DNA of 64,000 nucleotides from Cyprinodon diabolis (taxonomy: Eukaryota; Chordata; Actinopteri; Cyprinodontiformes; Cyprinodontidae): NCBI GenBank assembly GCA_030533445.1, contig CM060076.1:7049501-7113500 (forward strand), read 5' to 3'. Shown in pieces: positions 33,020-43,558 of the stretch. The translations under genes and the position numbers were made by a program. Below the pieces are notes generated by a model that saw only the letters and a list, made by a program, of their open reading frames with translations, did not search any database and was not told the DNA's origin. The stretch's first letter is position 1. Every line of letters begins with the position of its first letter.

Positions 33020-33410
33020 GTTATAAGGGTATTCTGCGTCTGCTCCCCAAGAGCTGGACTGTATTTTTTAAGTTCTCTAGAGTCTTTGCTTCTGTCTGTA
33101 CCTAGTGTCCGCACTGAAGCTGGAAAGACAGCTTTTCAGTACTCTGCCCCCACAGCATGGAACAATCTTCAGAAAGACTGGAAGTTGAAGGATTTGATTC
33201 CAATCGGACATTTTAAACGGTTGCTGAAAGGTTTGGAAAGGAGATCTATGGTTTGTAACTGTTTTATACATTTCTAATTATAGATAGATGTAATTGTAAC
33301 TGTAATGTAATCTTTTGCCGCTGTCTTGGACAGGACTCCCGTGAAATAGAGATTGTTAATCTCAATGGGACTTTTCCTGGTTAAATAAAGGAATAAAAAA
33401 AATAATAAAT
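33020..33410 (+). pseudogene. LINE 3' end fragment (CR1/L2-group-like)
   Basis: A short frame (33086-33277) reads VPSVRTEAGKTAFQYSAPTA then WNNLQKDWK, the usual C-terminal end of reverse transcriptases in fish Jockey-group LINEs, related to but distinct from the L2 copies nearby. The 3' UTR ends with GAGATTGTTAATCTCAATGG and CCTGGTTAAATAAAGGAATA plus an A-rich tail near 33395-33416. The rest of the element is missing by 5' truncation. Confidence 0.75.
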
Positions 33411-33416
33411 AAAAAA

Positions 33417-33915
33417 AAGTTTTATTTAAAAGGTTTGTGTTAAAACAAGGTAATTAGTTATGTAAAAAAATCTTACATTTTGAGCGCAGGGTTTCAGAGT
33501 AACAATGTTTAGTTTCAATTAAACTGTGAAACCAAATTTTCTACTTTCTTTTCTTACCTGGTCCTTTAAATCAGACATTTCTGCCTATTTTTTTTTTTTT
33601 GCTTAATAATCCAATCTCCATCAGATTGGCTGCAAAGTGTATAATCCTGAATAATCTTTAGAGATGCTGTTTCATAATTATTTCTAGACTTTGAGAAAAC
33701 AAAAAAAACTAAAACAAGCAAAAAATTCTAAAGAATATAACCTTTTCATTCGACATCACAACGTTGCACAGCTTTGTTTTGGTCGACCTTAAAAAACCAG
33801 GGTGAAGGAAGTCAGTATGTCCAGTACTGTGCACTAGTGCCAGTAGAGGTCTGCTATAATATACCATATTTTCTGGTGCAACCAACTTCAACACACCAAT
33901 CTAAGCACTCACTGA
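33417..33915. other. No gene seen
   Basis: Unique-looking AT-rich sequence up to the 13-bp duplication of the next insertion. Confidence 0.45.
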
Positions 33916-33928
33916 GAAAGGTTTACAG

Positions 33929-34049
33929 ATGCTGTTGAAGATTCTCAGTCCTCCAGGTCATAGGCATTCCGTAAAAGTTTAAAAAACAATACGTTGGACT
34001 TTTGTTTCCAAGGTTCAAAACCTTGGAAATTGGTTTTTAAACTTTTAAG
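33929..34049. mobile_element. Short inverted-arm element, 13-bp duplication
   Basis: GAAAGGTTTACAG is repeated at 33916-33928 and 34050-34062. The 121-bp insert begins ATGCTGTTGAAGATTCTCAG and GTCATAGGCATTCCGTAAAA, which is the inverse of the right tip of the element at 11361-11724. It then folds back on itself (TTTCCAAGGTTCAAAACCTTGGAAA). Confidence 0.75.
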
Positions 34050-34078
34050 GAAAGGTTTACAGGGTTAAAACCTAAAAC

Positions 34079-34966
34079 CAGGGTTCCTACAGCATAAGGC
34101 AAGTTAAATCAAAGACTTTTCAAGACTTTTTAATGCCACTTGAAATAAAAATTCAAGATCAAATTCACAAGAAACACAAGAAAAACCTGCTTGCGACAAC
34201 TTAAACCAAAGGTTTATTTTAACATAAACCACTGCACTAATGTTTCAAATTTTGAAAAGCTTCCCATACAGGAAGAAAGCTAAAAACAAACAAATGACAG
34301 ATTTATTTTAACAATTATTTAACTGAATTCACAAACTTTGTTTTAGCAGGGAACAAAACAAATGAGTTTTAAAGCCACAACATAACCAGTGCTAAGTCTT
34401 TTATTCAGCTATTTTTCTTTGTATGGTTTTCTTAGTATGTTTGATTTGGTGATAAGTGGAGGCGCTGCAGAGACAAGGGTGGAACAAAACTGAGAAATAC
34501 CGGCTGTTTCTCTGTAACTCCATTTTGAGGCTTTGTGTTTGGTGCTTCACATGTGCGACTCCACTGCCTTAATTCCCATCGTTCTGAGCTTGAATGACTT
34601 CTTTCACAAAATACGATGAGCCTCATGTGTGTTCCCTGGTTTTAGCCATGGAGAAAACTCTTGGCTGGATAGCTAATTTTCGTTACATTTACACTTGCTC
34701 ATATTTTCCAGACAAAAAGTTAATGGTGCATCTCCCAAATGTCCCGGCCGCAACAACGCTTTTATTGGTTCCGCTATCGGGACGGAACCAATAATGGTGA
34801 GCTGTTATTTTTTTAAATAAAAAAAAGGTACATTTTAATGTTTTATTTCGATTACAAAATAAATCATAATAAAAATAATCCTATTTATGATGTTTTAAAA
34901 ATCAAGACCTAAGAAAGACTGATTTTAGTTTTATTTTGAAGAATTCAATGCCTTTTAAGACTTTTT
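34079..34966. mobile_element. Second CAGGG-ended element, right end lost
   Basis: Starts CAGGGTTCCTACAGCATAAG and follows 13146-15380 closely, without the nested hAT: its uninterrupted TTTTCAAGACTTTTTAATGC corresponds to the hAT target in the first copy. Homology stops at CCTTTTAAGACTTTTTAA (about 34966), where inverted-arm sequence begins, so the terminal CCCGCGGGAACCCTG is missing. Confidence 0.8.
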
Positions 34967-35159
34967 AAATGTCTGGATCCGCAGTGAGTTTGAGTCTTAT
35001 ATGGACAAGGCCTTGTATTGCTTGGAAACATGCAAATGGTAACCGATGAATGAATTGATCCAGACATTTGAATTGAGAAAGCTTCCTGGAGAGGTGGCGA
35101 AACGTCTTCAAATCTTGAAAACCAAGTCCAGTGGATATTTTTTGAATTTTTACGGAATG
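34967..35159. mobile_element. Inverted-arm element fragment
   Basis: Begins inside the element (ATGTCTGGATCCGCAGTGAG) and runs through CAAGGCCTTGTATTGCTTGG, then the inverted arm GGTGGCGAAACGTCTTCAAA to CGGAATG, matching 11452-11680. It is truncated on the left, where it meets the CAGGG element. Confidence 0.7.
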
Positions 35160-35729
35160 TGTGTTTTTTAAATGTTTTTTGTAATTCAGTAAGTTTCCAG
35201 GTTCCTGGTGTGTATCTGCATGCGTCAGATAATGAACTCAAGCCTACATTACCGTGTTAACATGCTTTTCAATCCTTCCTGCACATTCTTTGCAAACTAA
35301 ACTTTGCTTGGAAAAATATAAATTGTAATGTTAAAAATCTAAAAAAACTTGACAGGTTAAAAACTTACACTACTACTACTCACCAATTTAAAATGTTTGG
35401 CTTTATAACATTTAAATGCACCACTCCAATGTCTAGGAGAAAAAATGTATTGAACATTGTTTAATATATGACCACTGTACAGAAGACTGCCATATGATAG
35501 AAATATTTACACTGTGCGCATACAATTTTTATTTTCCTAATCCCTGACTGATCGTTTTTAATCTAGTGTGTATTATAGTATAGATTAAATTTATCATCCA
35601 GCTGCTGCTCTGTAGAATTCTCTCCCTAAGAGCTGAATCACGCCATCTAGTGGAAAATCACGCGGCTTTTTCAAATCACACAAGAATGTGTACAAAACAA
35701 CAAAAATGGCGCCGGCAACGCTTGTGGAT
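35160..35729 (+). repeat. Interior of element E, displaced copy
   Basis: Matches 63246-63810 in the same orientation, with shared words TTTCCAGGTTCCTGGTGTGT, GCATGCGTCAGATAATGAAC, TTACACTACTACTACTCACC and AATGGCGCCGGCAACGCTTG. It is bounded on both sides by inverted-arm element sequence rather than by its own ends. Confidence 0.8.
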
Positions 35730-35762
35730 CGTGACCTGGATGACTGAGAACCTTCATCAGCA
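35730..35762. mobile_element. Terminal fragment of inverted-arm element
   Basis: GACCTGGATGACTGAGAACC followed by TTCATCAGCA equals the right tip of the element at 11361-11724. It lies between the displaced interior and the inverted end of element E. Confidence 0.7.
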
Positions 35763-35897
35763 AAAAACAATCATGTTTCATTGATATATATACAAAAATG
35801 AATATTAGGAACTATATTTATTCAACATTATACTGGGCAAGTAAAAATTGTTTCTGGGCAAATGAAATGTGAAAAAAATCCTTAACGTCAACCCCTG
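35763..35897 (-). mobile_element. Left end of element E, inverted
   Basis: The reverse complement matches 63084-63240 (CAGGGGTTGACGTTAAG tip, CTTGCCCAGTATAATG, ATATATATCAATGAAACATG). The tip CCCCTG ends at 35897. Relative to the interior at 35160-35729, this end is inverted, unlike the intact copy at 63084-63978. Confidence 0.8.
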
Positions 35898-38800
35898 GTA
35901 AGTATTTTATAATATCTATAATTCTTTAATGGTAGTGCCTTGCAAAATTACATTTTTGCAGGGCACTAGACATTAAGCAAGAATTAAACATACAGTAGAA
36001 ACCTATTTTTTATAACACGCATACTAAAGTTAGTCTTGATTTATATTCGGAGCTTTGCTTGGACAAGAAATCGGCAAAGGAGTTACTGAGATTAAAATCT
36101 AAAAGTAGTATTTTTAATTGACCAACTAATTTTAGGAAAGTGCTCGTGAAAAATTCCACAGTTATAGCAGCTTGCTTCCTATCCGCTAACCATGCATCTG
36201 AACCCTCAGTGTGTATGTGGTCACTGTATCATATTAGCTACACAGTCCTGCTGTATGTGACCTTCTAAAAGATGTCATCTGGCTGCTTTACCCTGCATGT
36301 TTGGGTGCTTTGCTTGTTTAAACCTTTTTGACAGACAGGGAAGAAGAAAACTATCTTTGCTTGTGTTGAATAAGTTATTTTCATTTATGATGATCTCATC
36401 ATGAGAGAGTAAAATCCAGCACACCACAAAGCTCATTCACTAAATATGCTTAAAAAAAGTACTAAAAAGCAAAGACTCTGCAAATGGATGTAGATACTTG
36501 ATTTATCTGATGTGGATGGGGGGATAACTTAATGAGCCTTCTGCATATTTTTATTAAGCCAGGTTTAGCTATGACAGATGCAGGAACTCTCAAATCAGAT
36601 CCCTGGTATGTGCAGGGAACATATGAGCACACTAATCCAGGAACATAAGAGTGGCCATATTTCATCCCAAAATAGTTGCCTTTTCAAACTAACTCAGCAG
36701 CTAGAAAACACATTCCCCATCCTAGAGGTTGGCTGTGGGCCATATTAACTAAATCTGTTCAATTATAAAGTTTTCAAGTGATGAGAAAAACGTTCCAACC
36801 TATAACAATGAGCGACGTGCACAGCTCAGATGGATATCTGCTCTACGTGTGAAAATAGCATGAGCTAGGAAGAAAACGGAACCTGGAGGTTGGCCAATAA
36901 ATTGTCAAAAGACGCCTTGTGAGAATCCTGCATACACAGAAGGTTCAAGCTGATTAAAACACTGTGATGCACTATTTGTCGCCTCTGGCAGAGCAAGCAC
37001 TGTAACACATCACAGAGGAGCGGTGGACCACACCAAATACAAAGGTGGCCTCTGAGCGTTTTTATTCCTCAGCCTCAGAAGGCAGTTGGGTTTTCTCTGT
37101 GCATGTATGCTACAGAGGCAGCAATGCAATGACAGCCCAGAGGTCTCCGCTCTGTCAGGTTTTAACTGACGTGGGCTGATGAAGGTCGGTCTGTTTTTCC
37201 TGTTCCAAGGTAGCAAGAAAATTATCTGTTAAAGTAGCTTCTTGTTCCTTCTAAAAGTGGCTTATATAAAAGCAGCACAACTCTGCATCTCCAGTATTAT
37301 ACTGCAGATTATATACATTTTTTTTGTCAATAGGGAAATAACTACGCCCTAATAACTATAATGTCAATTGGAAAAACACTTTATAAACACTGCAGTGAAA
37401 ATATTTGCTCTTGCTGAATTTTTCTATATATGTTTTTTTTTACTGAAAGGTCTTAGATCTTAAAAGATAAAATTATCAAATATTAAAGCAGTTTTTAAAC
37501 TAACCTGTTCTAAGCAATTTTCTCCTAAACAACTGGTTGTATCACTGCTGTTGAGCATTTGCCAAAGCTGCCAGTTAATCTTTTACCTCTGTTCAGGACT
37601 TTTGCCCTTCTCTCATAGGCAGAAGTCTCAAATTAACACGATGTTGTGTTTCCCAACTTAAACAACCCGTTTAAAAAGACTTTCAATTGGATCTAAGTCC
37701 AGACTTTTGACTAGGTTATGCATGACGTGCATACTTTCAACGGGGAAATGAGATGTGCCAAACACAGTGTTTGAGACTTTTAGACTCTGGCCAGGGAGGC
37801 ATTTAGGGCTCAGGCCAAACGCTTACAACACTATAACATGTAGACGTAGAATTTCTTTCCAAGAATTTTTCAAATCAATGAAATATTTATCAGACAAATC
37901 ATAAGATTTCTCTAGATGGTTATATTTGTGATTTGCTGAAAAAAAAATTCTGAGCAGAAAAGTCCACACAGTTACAAATGTACCTAGGTGCAAGGGGTGA
38001 AAATCCACGCAGGATGCCGTTCAGAGGAGCCTGGCTACTAAAATGATGTCGTTTTATCATGTGGACCACCCAGACGGCCAAACCAAACTTGACTTGGCCA
38101 ATCCCAAACAATGATTTTGTTCTTTTAACCTGTCAGATATAAGCTTGTTGGTTTCGGATCATTGCCCTGCTCCATAGGCCTTTAATATAAGATCATAAAC
38201 ACATAGCTAGATCTTCTCCTGCATAATTTTCTAATAGAGAGAAGAATTCATGGTTCCAGGAAAAGGAAGGTTCTCCACCGTCCCATATTCTCTTCATTCA
38301 TGGATAACAGCTTATGCTGTGTTGAAGCTTTACAAATGACTTTGTAATACACTTCTAAAGACTAAAATATGTTTGCAGTGATTTAAAGAATTTAGCATTT
38401 ATCAGTAAAAAAATAAAATTCATAATTTTCATCGCGATCACTAGGTCCGGGAGCGGCCATTTTTGCCCAAATATAGGAACACCTCACTCCTGACATCTGG
38501 CAGTGACGCCACGGTGCGGTAAGCCTAGCGCCATTCTCCCCGCTTTACCAGCAAATTCAATGGGAACTACTAGACACATCTGCAATCAACAACAATTATG
38601 AAGATTTCCAGATGACTTCACCATTGAAATTCACCAGAGCTATAGTGAAACTGACAATGCCCACATGCACATCGAAATTCTGGCCAGAGAAAATAACACG
38701 GAATATGTAGCCAACATTTCGAGGAAGAATGTTTTCAAGATGTCTTGGATAATAGCGCATTGTGCCAAACACCAGATACAGCACTGGGACTTGATCAACA

Positions 38801-40695
38801 GCCGATACCGCACCGTAACGTCACAAACCAGTAGGTGGCAGTAGTCCACTTTGACAAACATGAATTTCTCCAGTAAAGCACATTCAAATGAAAATTACTT
38901 TTGATTAAAAACACTTATTCATTAAACAGTATGTAAGAATTTTATATCTAAAGTACTTTCAGAAGTTTGAATTCTGAATATGACTTGACTTTTCCTTTAA
39001 GTTTGGATGACAGCATGATGTGTTGCTTTAAGAAATCATTTACCCTACTTCTTTTGTCAGAAAGGTTTTATTGAACATATTTTTATTCATTCTAATGATA
39101 ACTGCACATGACCTTTGATAACTAAATTTGTATTTACTTGGGTTAACCTTGCATGTTCTAAAATAGATTTGATAATTGAAAACAAAGAGTAAATTAGCCA
39201 TAAATTAACTTTTTTTGGAGATAAACTGAATGAACTCTATGTTGAGCTTACCCTTGGTTGTCTCACATGAGAATATCTTTTAATGTTCACTGCATGATTA
39301 ATATTTGTGTTATATCCTCTCAGCTATAAAGAAAATGGCTGAGCATCAGCGTAGCTGTCAGTAGGAATTAGGAAATTAGCCTTGATTCTGTTATTCCTGC
39401 AGAAGCAAAATTGAGCAGAAGAACTCCGGGGCCAATGGCCGACTGCCAAAGAAGCACCAAGTTTCTTATGAATGAGTTTGGATTCTCTTACAACTCAGCT
39501 CAAAACAATTTTACCCCAAGTTTCGTTTGATCAAAAAACTGTCCAGGATCATTACAAATGGTTCCAGTTCCAATTGTGTAGCTGATAAAAATCAGAACAA
39601 ACACAAGTTTAACTAAATTAAGATCAGACAACCATGAGCCTGCAGATTAGGGCTGCCCAGCAGGTATCTGACAGCTCTTCTAAGGGTAGTTAAATGCTTG
39701 AAAACTGGGATAACTTCACTGGAAATGTACTGTCTTGCTGTTAGTGCAGATGCAGCTTTTATTGAACAGTTTCTGCTCCTAAAAAAGGTGCAAAATTTGA
39801 AGATTGGCATTGGTGGATTAAATAAGTAAAAGAATGGTTTATCATGTAGCCCTCCATCTATCCATTCCCATTTCTGGTGTCACCCATAGCCTTAAGGGGA
39901 AAACTCTGATCTCATTAAGTGTGAGGATGTGTTCGCCCAACAGGAGATGTAAGCGAGGCTGTGTGAAAGAGGGAGAAACATATCCATGACCCTGTGGTAG
40001 GAAGAGAACATGGTGAAAAGCTTCAGGATTAAACTTTCATTCTGATCCAGTTACTTCGCTTATAACAAGCTAGATCTGTCAGAATTTTAAAACGTACTAG
40101 ATAGATATTCTCCATGTTGTCTAAAGGTATTTCAAAGGAGATCTTTTGGATAATGGTAACATTTTGTTTCCCTTGCCCCTGATAGATTTCAGGGATTTCT
40201 TGCTTTGTCTAAGTCCAAGAAGGAAGCATCTCCACCAATGTACAATCAATTTAAGCTGTGACTTTAGGCACTATTCTGTGAAAGTAAATAACTGTTTCAA
40301 TTGATTTATTTCATCTACAACAATGTCATTGACTTTGTGTTTGGGGCAAACGCAAAGCATGAAAAAAAAACTAAAATGCGAACAAATTGTATTGTATCTC
40401 AGCTTCTATATCAACGATTGCAAAGATATTCCCCTTTTCCTAAAGATAGTCAGCTTAGAGTGCTTTTTTTATTATAAGAGCAATATCTATGCTTATTTCT
40501 TACTAAAGCTTCACTCTCTTCTAATTACTAAGAAAGCCTTTTAGGATGTTTTAAAAAGGTATAAGACCTTCCAGAGATGGGGAAAGAAGTCCAGCTGTGT
40601 TCTTATTTAATAATTTAAAACTATCATTTCCAAATCAGCCACAAAAGTTCCCATAAGAAGAAAAAAGTCAAAATATAATTTGAATAGTGCATTAT
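35898..40695. other. 4.8-kb stretch with no gene or recognised transposon
   Basis: Mostly unique-looking intron-like DNA. The segment near 38440-38850 is less AT-rich and includes GTGACGCCACGGTGCGGTAA and, inverted, CCGATACCGCACCGTAACGTC, so a decayed inverted-repeat element may sit there. Short frames show no family features. Confidence 0.45.
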
Positions 40696-40780
40696 TGTAA
40701 TGTTTTGGTTCTGTTTTAGTTCTCTGAGTTTTCATTGGTTTTATTTTCATGTTTTATTCTAGTTGTTTTTGGTTATATTA

Positions 40781-42558
40781 GGCTACGTTCATACTGCAGG
40801 CCTTGATCCTCAATTCCGTTTTAGTTTTTTTTGTTTTTTTATCCAATTTTTTTGCGTTGCCGTTCACATTTCCAGATTTATGCGACTTGTATGTGATCTC
40901 CTGTGTGACCTCCATGCGCAGTAGAGGACGCAATGACGTCACAAGCAAGCGTGCTCTGTGTTTATGGAAGTAAACATGGATGTAGTTAGGGCTGCAACTA
41001 ACAATTATTTTAAAAATCGATGAATCGGCAGATTATTTTTTCGATTAATCGGACAAAAAATATTTTTTTATATTAACCTCTTTATTCCAAAATGAACATT
41101 TTAGACAGAACAAACAAGCACACAAGTACAGGTTGCTCATTAACTGTACTGGTGCAATATGAAAAATAAATGTTTGTGTTAAAACTACGCAAACTTACAT
41201 GAGAAATGTAGCTGTACATCCACAAAATATAGGGTACTTTGTTTCATAAAGCGCAAAAAAAGACATTTTTGTTTTTAAAAGCCCCTAAGGGGTTCAAACA
41301 ATAGGCCCCCCCCTTTCAACAAATGAGTTTTTTTTAGACTAGAAGAGTTCTGCCTTTTAAGACAGGAAAGTATAGCAGTTAAAGTTGCTACTTGAGAAAA
41401 TACTGTACCATAGAGATAAAAATAGCCCTGTGATTCAAATTATAAATTGTATTTGGAATAAAAATGAGAGAACTAGGGGTGCTAAAAAACACATCCTCCA
41501 AAGACAGATATTTACATGGGAATGTGGCATATAATTAATTGACATATTACTGATCTTGCTGGATTTTATTCTGCTTTACTTCCATAAATTGCAGGATCTT
41601 CTTTACTTTATCTTTGCCAGAAGATTTAAACTTCAAAAGCGTTGCCCTCATAATTTGCAAGTTAATTTATTTATAAAGGCTATTTTAATTATTGTGATCA
41701 ATTTGCGCCGTCAATCCCGGCGCATGCGCGCTTCACTTGCAGCCTGGACGCTGAAACATCCTGCGGCTCTGACTGCAGCGCTGAGAGGGATTCCTGCGGG
41801 AGAACGGGGTTGGGATGGGGCAGGCGCCTCACGGCAGCAGCTGCTGCTGCAGGACAAGAGTAGGAACGATACATGCTTTCACGTAAGAGTCTCCAAAAGC
41901 CGCCAGTAACACCGTAAAAAGTCGCCAGATTTGTCGCTAGTCGCTTTTTAAAAAAAATAGTCGCTGGAGGGGTCTGAAAAGTCGCTAAATATAGCGACAA
42001 AGTCGCTGAGTTGGCAACACTGCGCACCTGCAGCGCTGGCTCGCTCTGCCTTATTTTTTTCTTTTCTTCCCCCGTTTCAGTCAAGTGGCAGTGATGACGG
42101 CGGCGGCGGATGACGCATTAATCGCGCGACATAACTAATCGATGATGAAATTCGTTGCCAACGCTTTTAAAAGTCGATTTTTATCGATTTTATCGATCCG
42201 TTGTTGCAGCCCTAGATGTAGTACTGGAGAACGAACATCTAACGATCTTTCCCAACCTTAAAACCCAATCTTTTCAAGATGGTTAAACAAATACTACTCT
42301 CTGCATTATTGACCACTATTTTTGTTGTTTCTGCATAGCAAGAAGATGAAGGGTGACCACTGATCAGATCAGAAAAGATCAGATTCATATCGGATTCAGG
42401 ACCACATAGCCAAAGGTCTGGGTGGCATTGGAAAAAAATCACATCCGTGTTGTTCAGACTGTCATGAGAAGACAAAGGGCAAGGCCAAAAAAAAAAAAAG
42501 AAAAGAAAAGAAAAAAAATCTGATTTGGGTCACTTCAGGCTGGGGTGTGAATGTAGCC
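40781..42558. mobile_element. Harbinger-like element, TTA duplication
   Basis: Tips GGCTACGTTCATACTGCAGG and the inverse of GGCTACATTCACACCCCAG form an inverted pair. TTA lies on both sides (40778-40780 and 42559-42561). A 3-bp TTA duplication fits PIF/Harbinger. The element is interrupted by a hAT (40987-42214). Without it about 540 bp remain, with no transposase. Confidence 0.7.
40987..42214. mobile_element. hAT non-autonomous element, second copy
   Basis: Same family as 13184-14558: tips TAGGGCTGCAACTAAC and GTTGTTGCAGCCCTA. GATGTAGT is duplicated perfectly (40979-40986 and 42215-42222). It lacks about 310 bp present in the first copy near 13851-14168, but has extra GC-rich sequence near 41800-41900 (GCAGCAGCTGCTGCTGCAGG). 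The repeated GTCGCT words near 41925-42015 are more complete here (AGTCGCTAAATATAGCGACA). Frames of up to 128 codons inside are not conserved between the copies. Confidence 0.93.
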
Positions 42559-43147
42559 TTAGAGTTATTATGTGTTTCTTCTTTACCCTCTGTTGCCCCC
42601 TTGTGTCAGTTTCCTTCTCCTAGTACCCTTCTAGATTTTCCTGTCCACACCTGCTCCCAATGTATTGATTAGCCTGGTATTTGTTTAGTTTCCCATTTAT
42701 ACTCCTCTTCAGTTACTTTTTGCTGGTTCCTCATCATTTCTTGATCCTGTGTGTTTTCCCTAACATTTTCTAGTTTTTGGTTTTCAGTGTTTTGGATTTT
42801 TGCCTCAGTTAGCACCTTTTGAATTATTAAATCTGCAAGAAACTACTTCAGCTTCCGTCTCTACATTTGGCTTCTTTAAACCTCCACCCAACCTGACAGT
42901 AATTATCAGGGTCAAAGTTGTGGAAATAACAGTGTATAGTTATAGATACACTTTATGAGCAGGAGTGAACAAGAGATCTGAGACCTGAAGCAATAAAAAA
43001 GGTGGTAATTCTGTCACTTTTACTTTCAGTTTCAAGCAAGATGCATCCTGAGGCAAGAATATCCATCAGTATATTCTCTGATAGAATTCATTAGAGATCA
43101 ATTGTCATTGAGTCTGTTATTTTTAAGGCAAAGTCTTAACCATTTAA

Positions 43148-43554
43148 AGGTATTGTGGAGGATTTTTTTTTAAAAGACCACTTTAAAAAGATCCACTTTT
43201 TTAAAATGCGCGTGCAAGAGTATGCACCAGCCCATTTTTCTTCGTGCACACCCAGTTTAAAATGTGCTGTTCCAATAGCTCACATAATCTTACTGTGTCC
43301 ACATACAGTGGGGACTATATAGTGGACTTAATAGCAAACTCAGTTAACTGACCGTTTGGACAGATGATCAGTGCTTTTTGCTCGGTTGGTCAAGTAACTC
43401 CTCCCCTACTGCGCGGTGCCTGTACCGAAAAGATAGCTAACGGTTTGAGCACATGGGAGGTCCTTACGTAAACATATCACCAGAATGAATGACAATTAGG
43501 AGGACCACTTATTTAGATGATCCTCCCGGAAATAAAAGATCATCCTCTATACCT
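43148..43554. mobile_element. TTAA-flanked DNA element, 407 bp
   Basis: Starts AGGTATTGTGGAGGATTTTT and ends with the inverse of AGGTATAGAGGATGATC. TTAA on both sides (43144-43147 and 43555-43558). A relative of 10280-11740; both share an AACATATCACCAGAA or AACATATAACCAGAA word and ACCACTTATTT near the right end. Non-autonomous. Confidence 0.75.
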
Positions 43555-43558
43555 TTAA

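Larger units (their letters stand above)
40696..42898 (+). mobile_element. TGTCA-type element Y, host of a triple nest
   Basis: The left part (about 40696-40780, TTTTGGTTCTGTTTTAGTTC) and right part (42559-42898, with CCCTCTGTTGCCCCCTTGTG, CACACCTGCTCCCAATG and a final CCACCCAACCTGACA) are one repeat split by later insertions. The related shorter copy at 23579-23799 shows that the two parts belong together. Its own target duplication is not readable. Confidence 0.65.

Noticed and set aside
41556..42084. Frames of 117 and 128 codons on opposite strands
   Set aside because: Inside the hAT copy at 40987-42214; the reading depends on copy-specific insertions and is not shared with the other copy.
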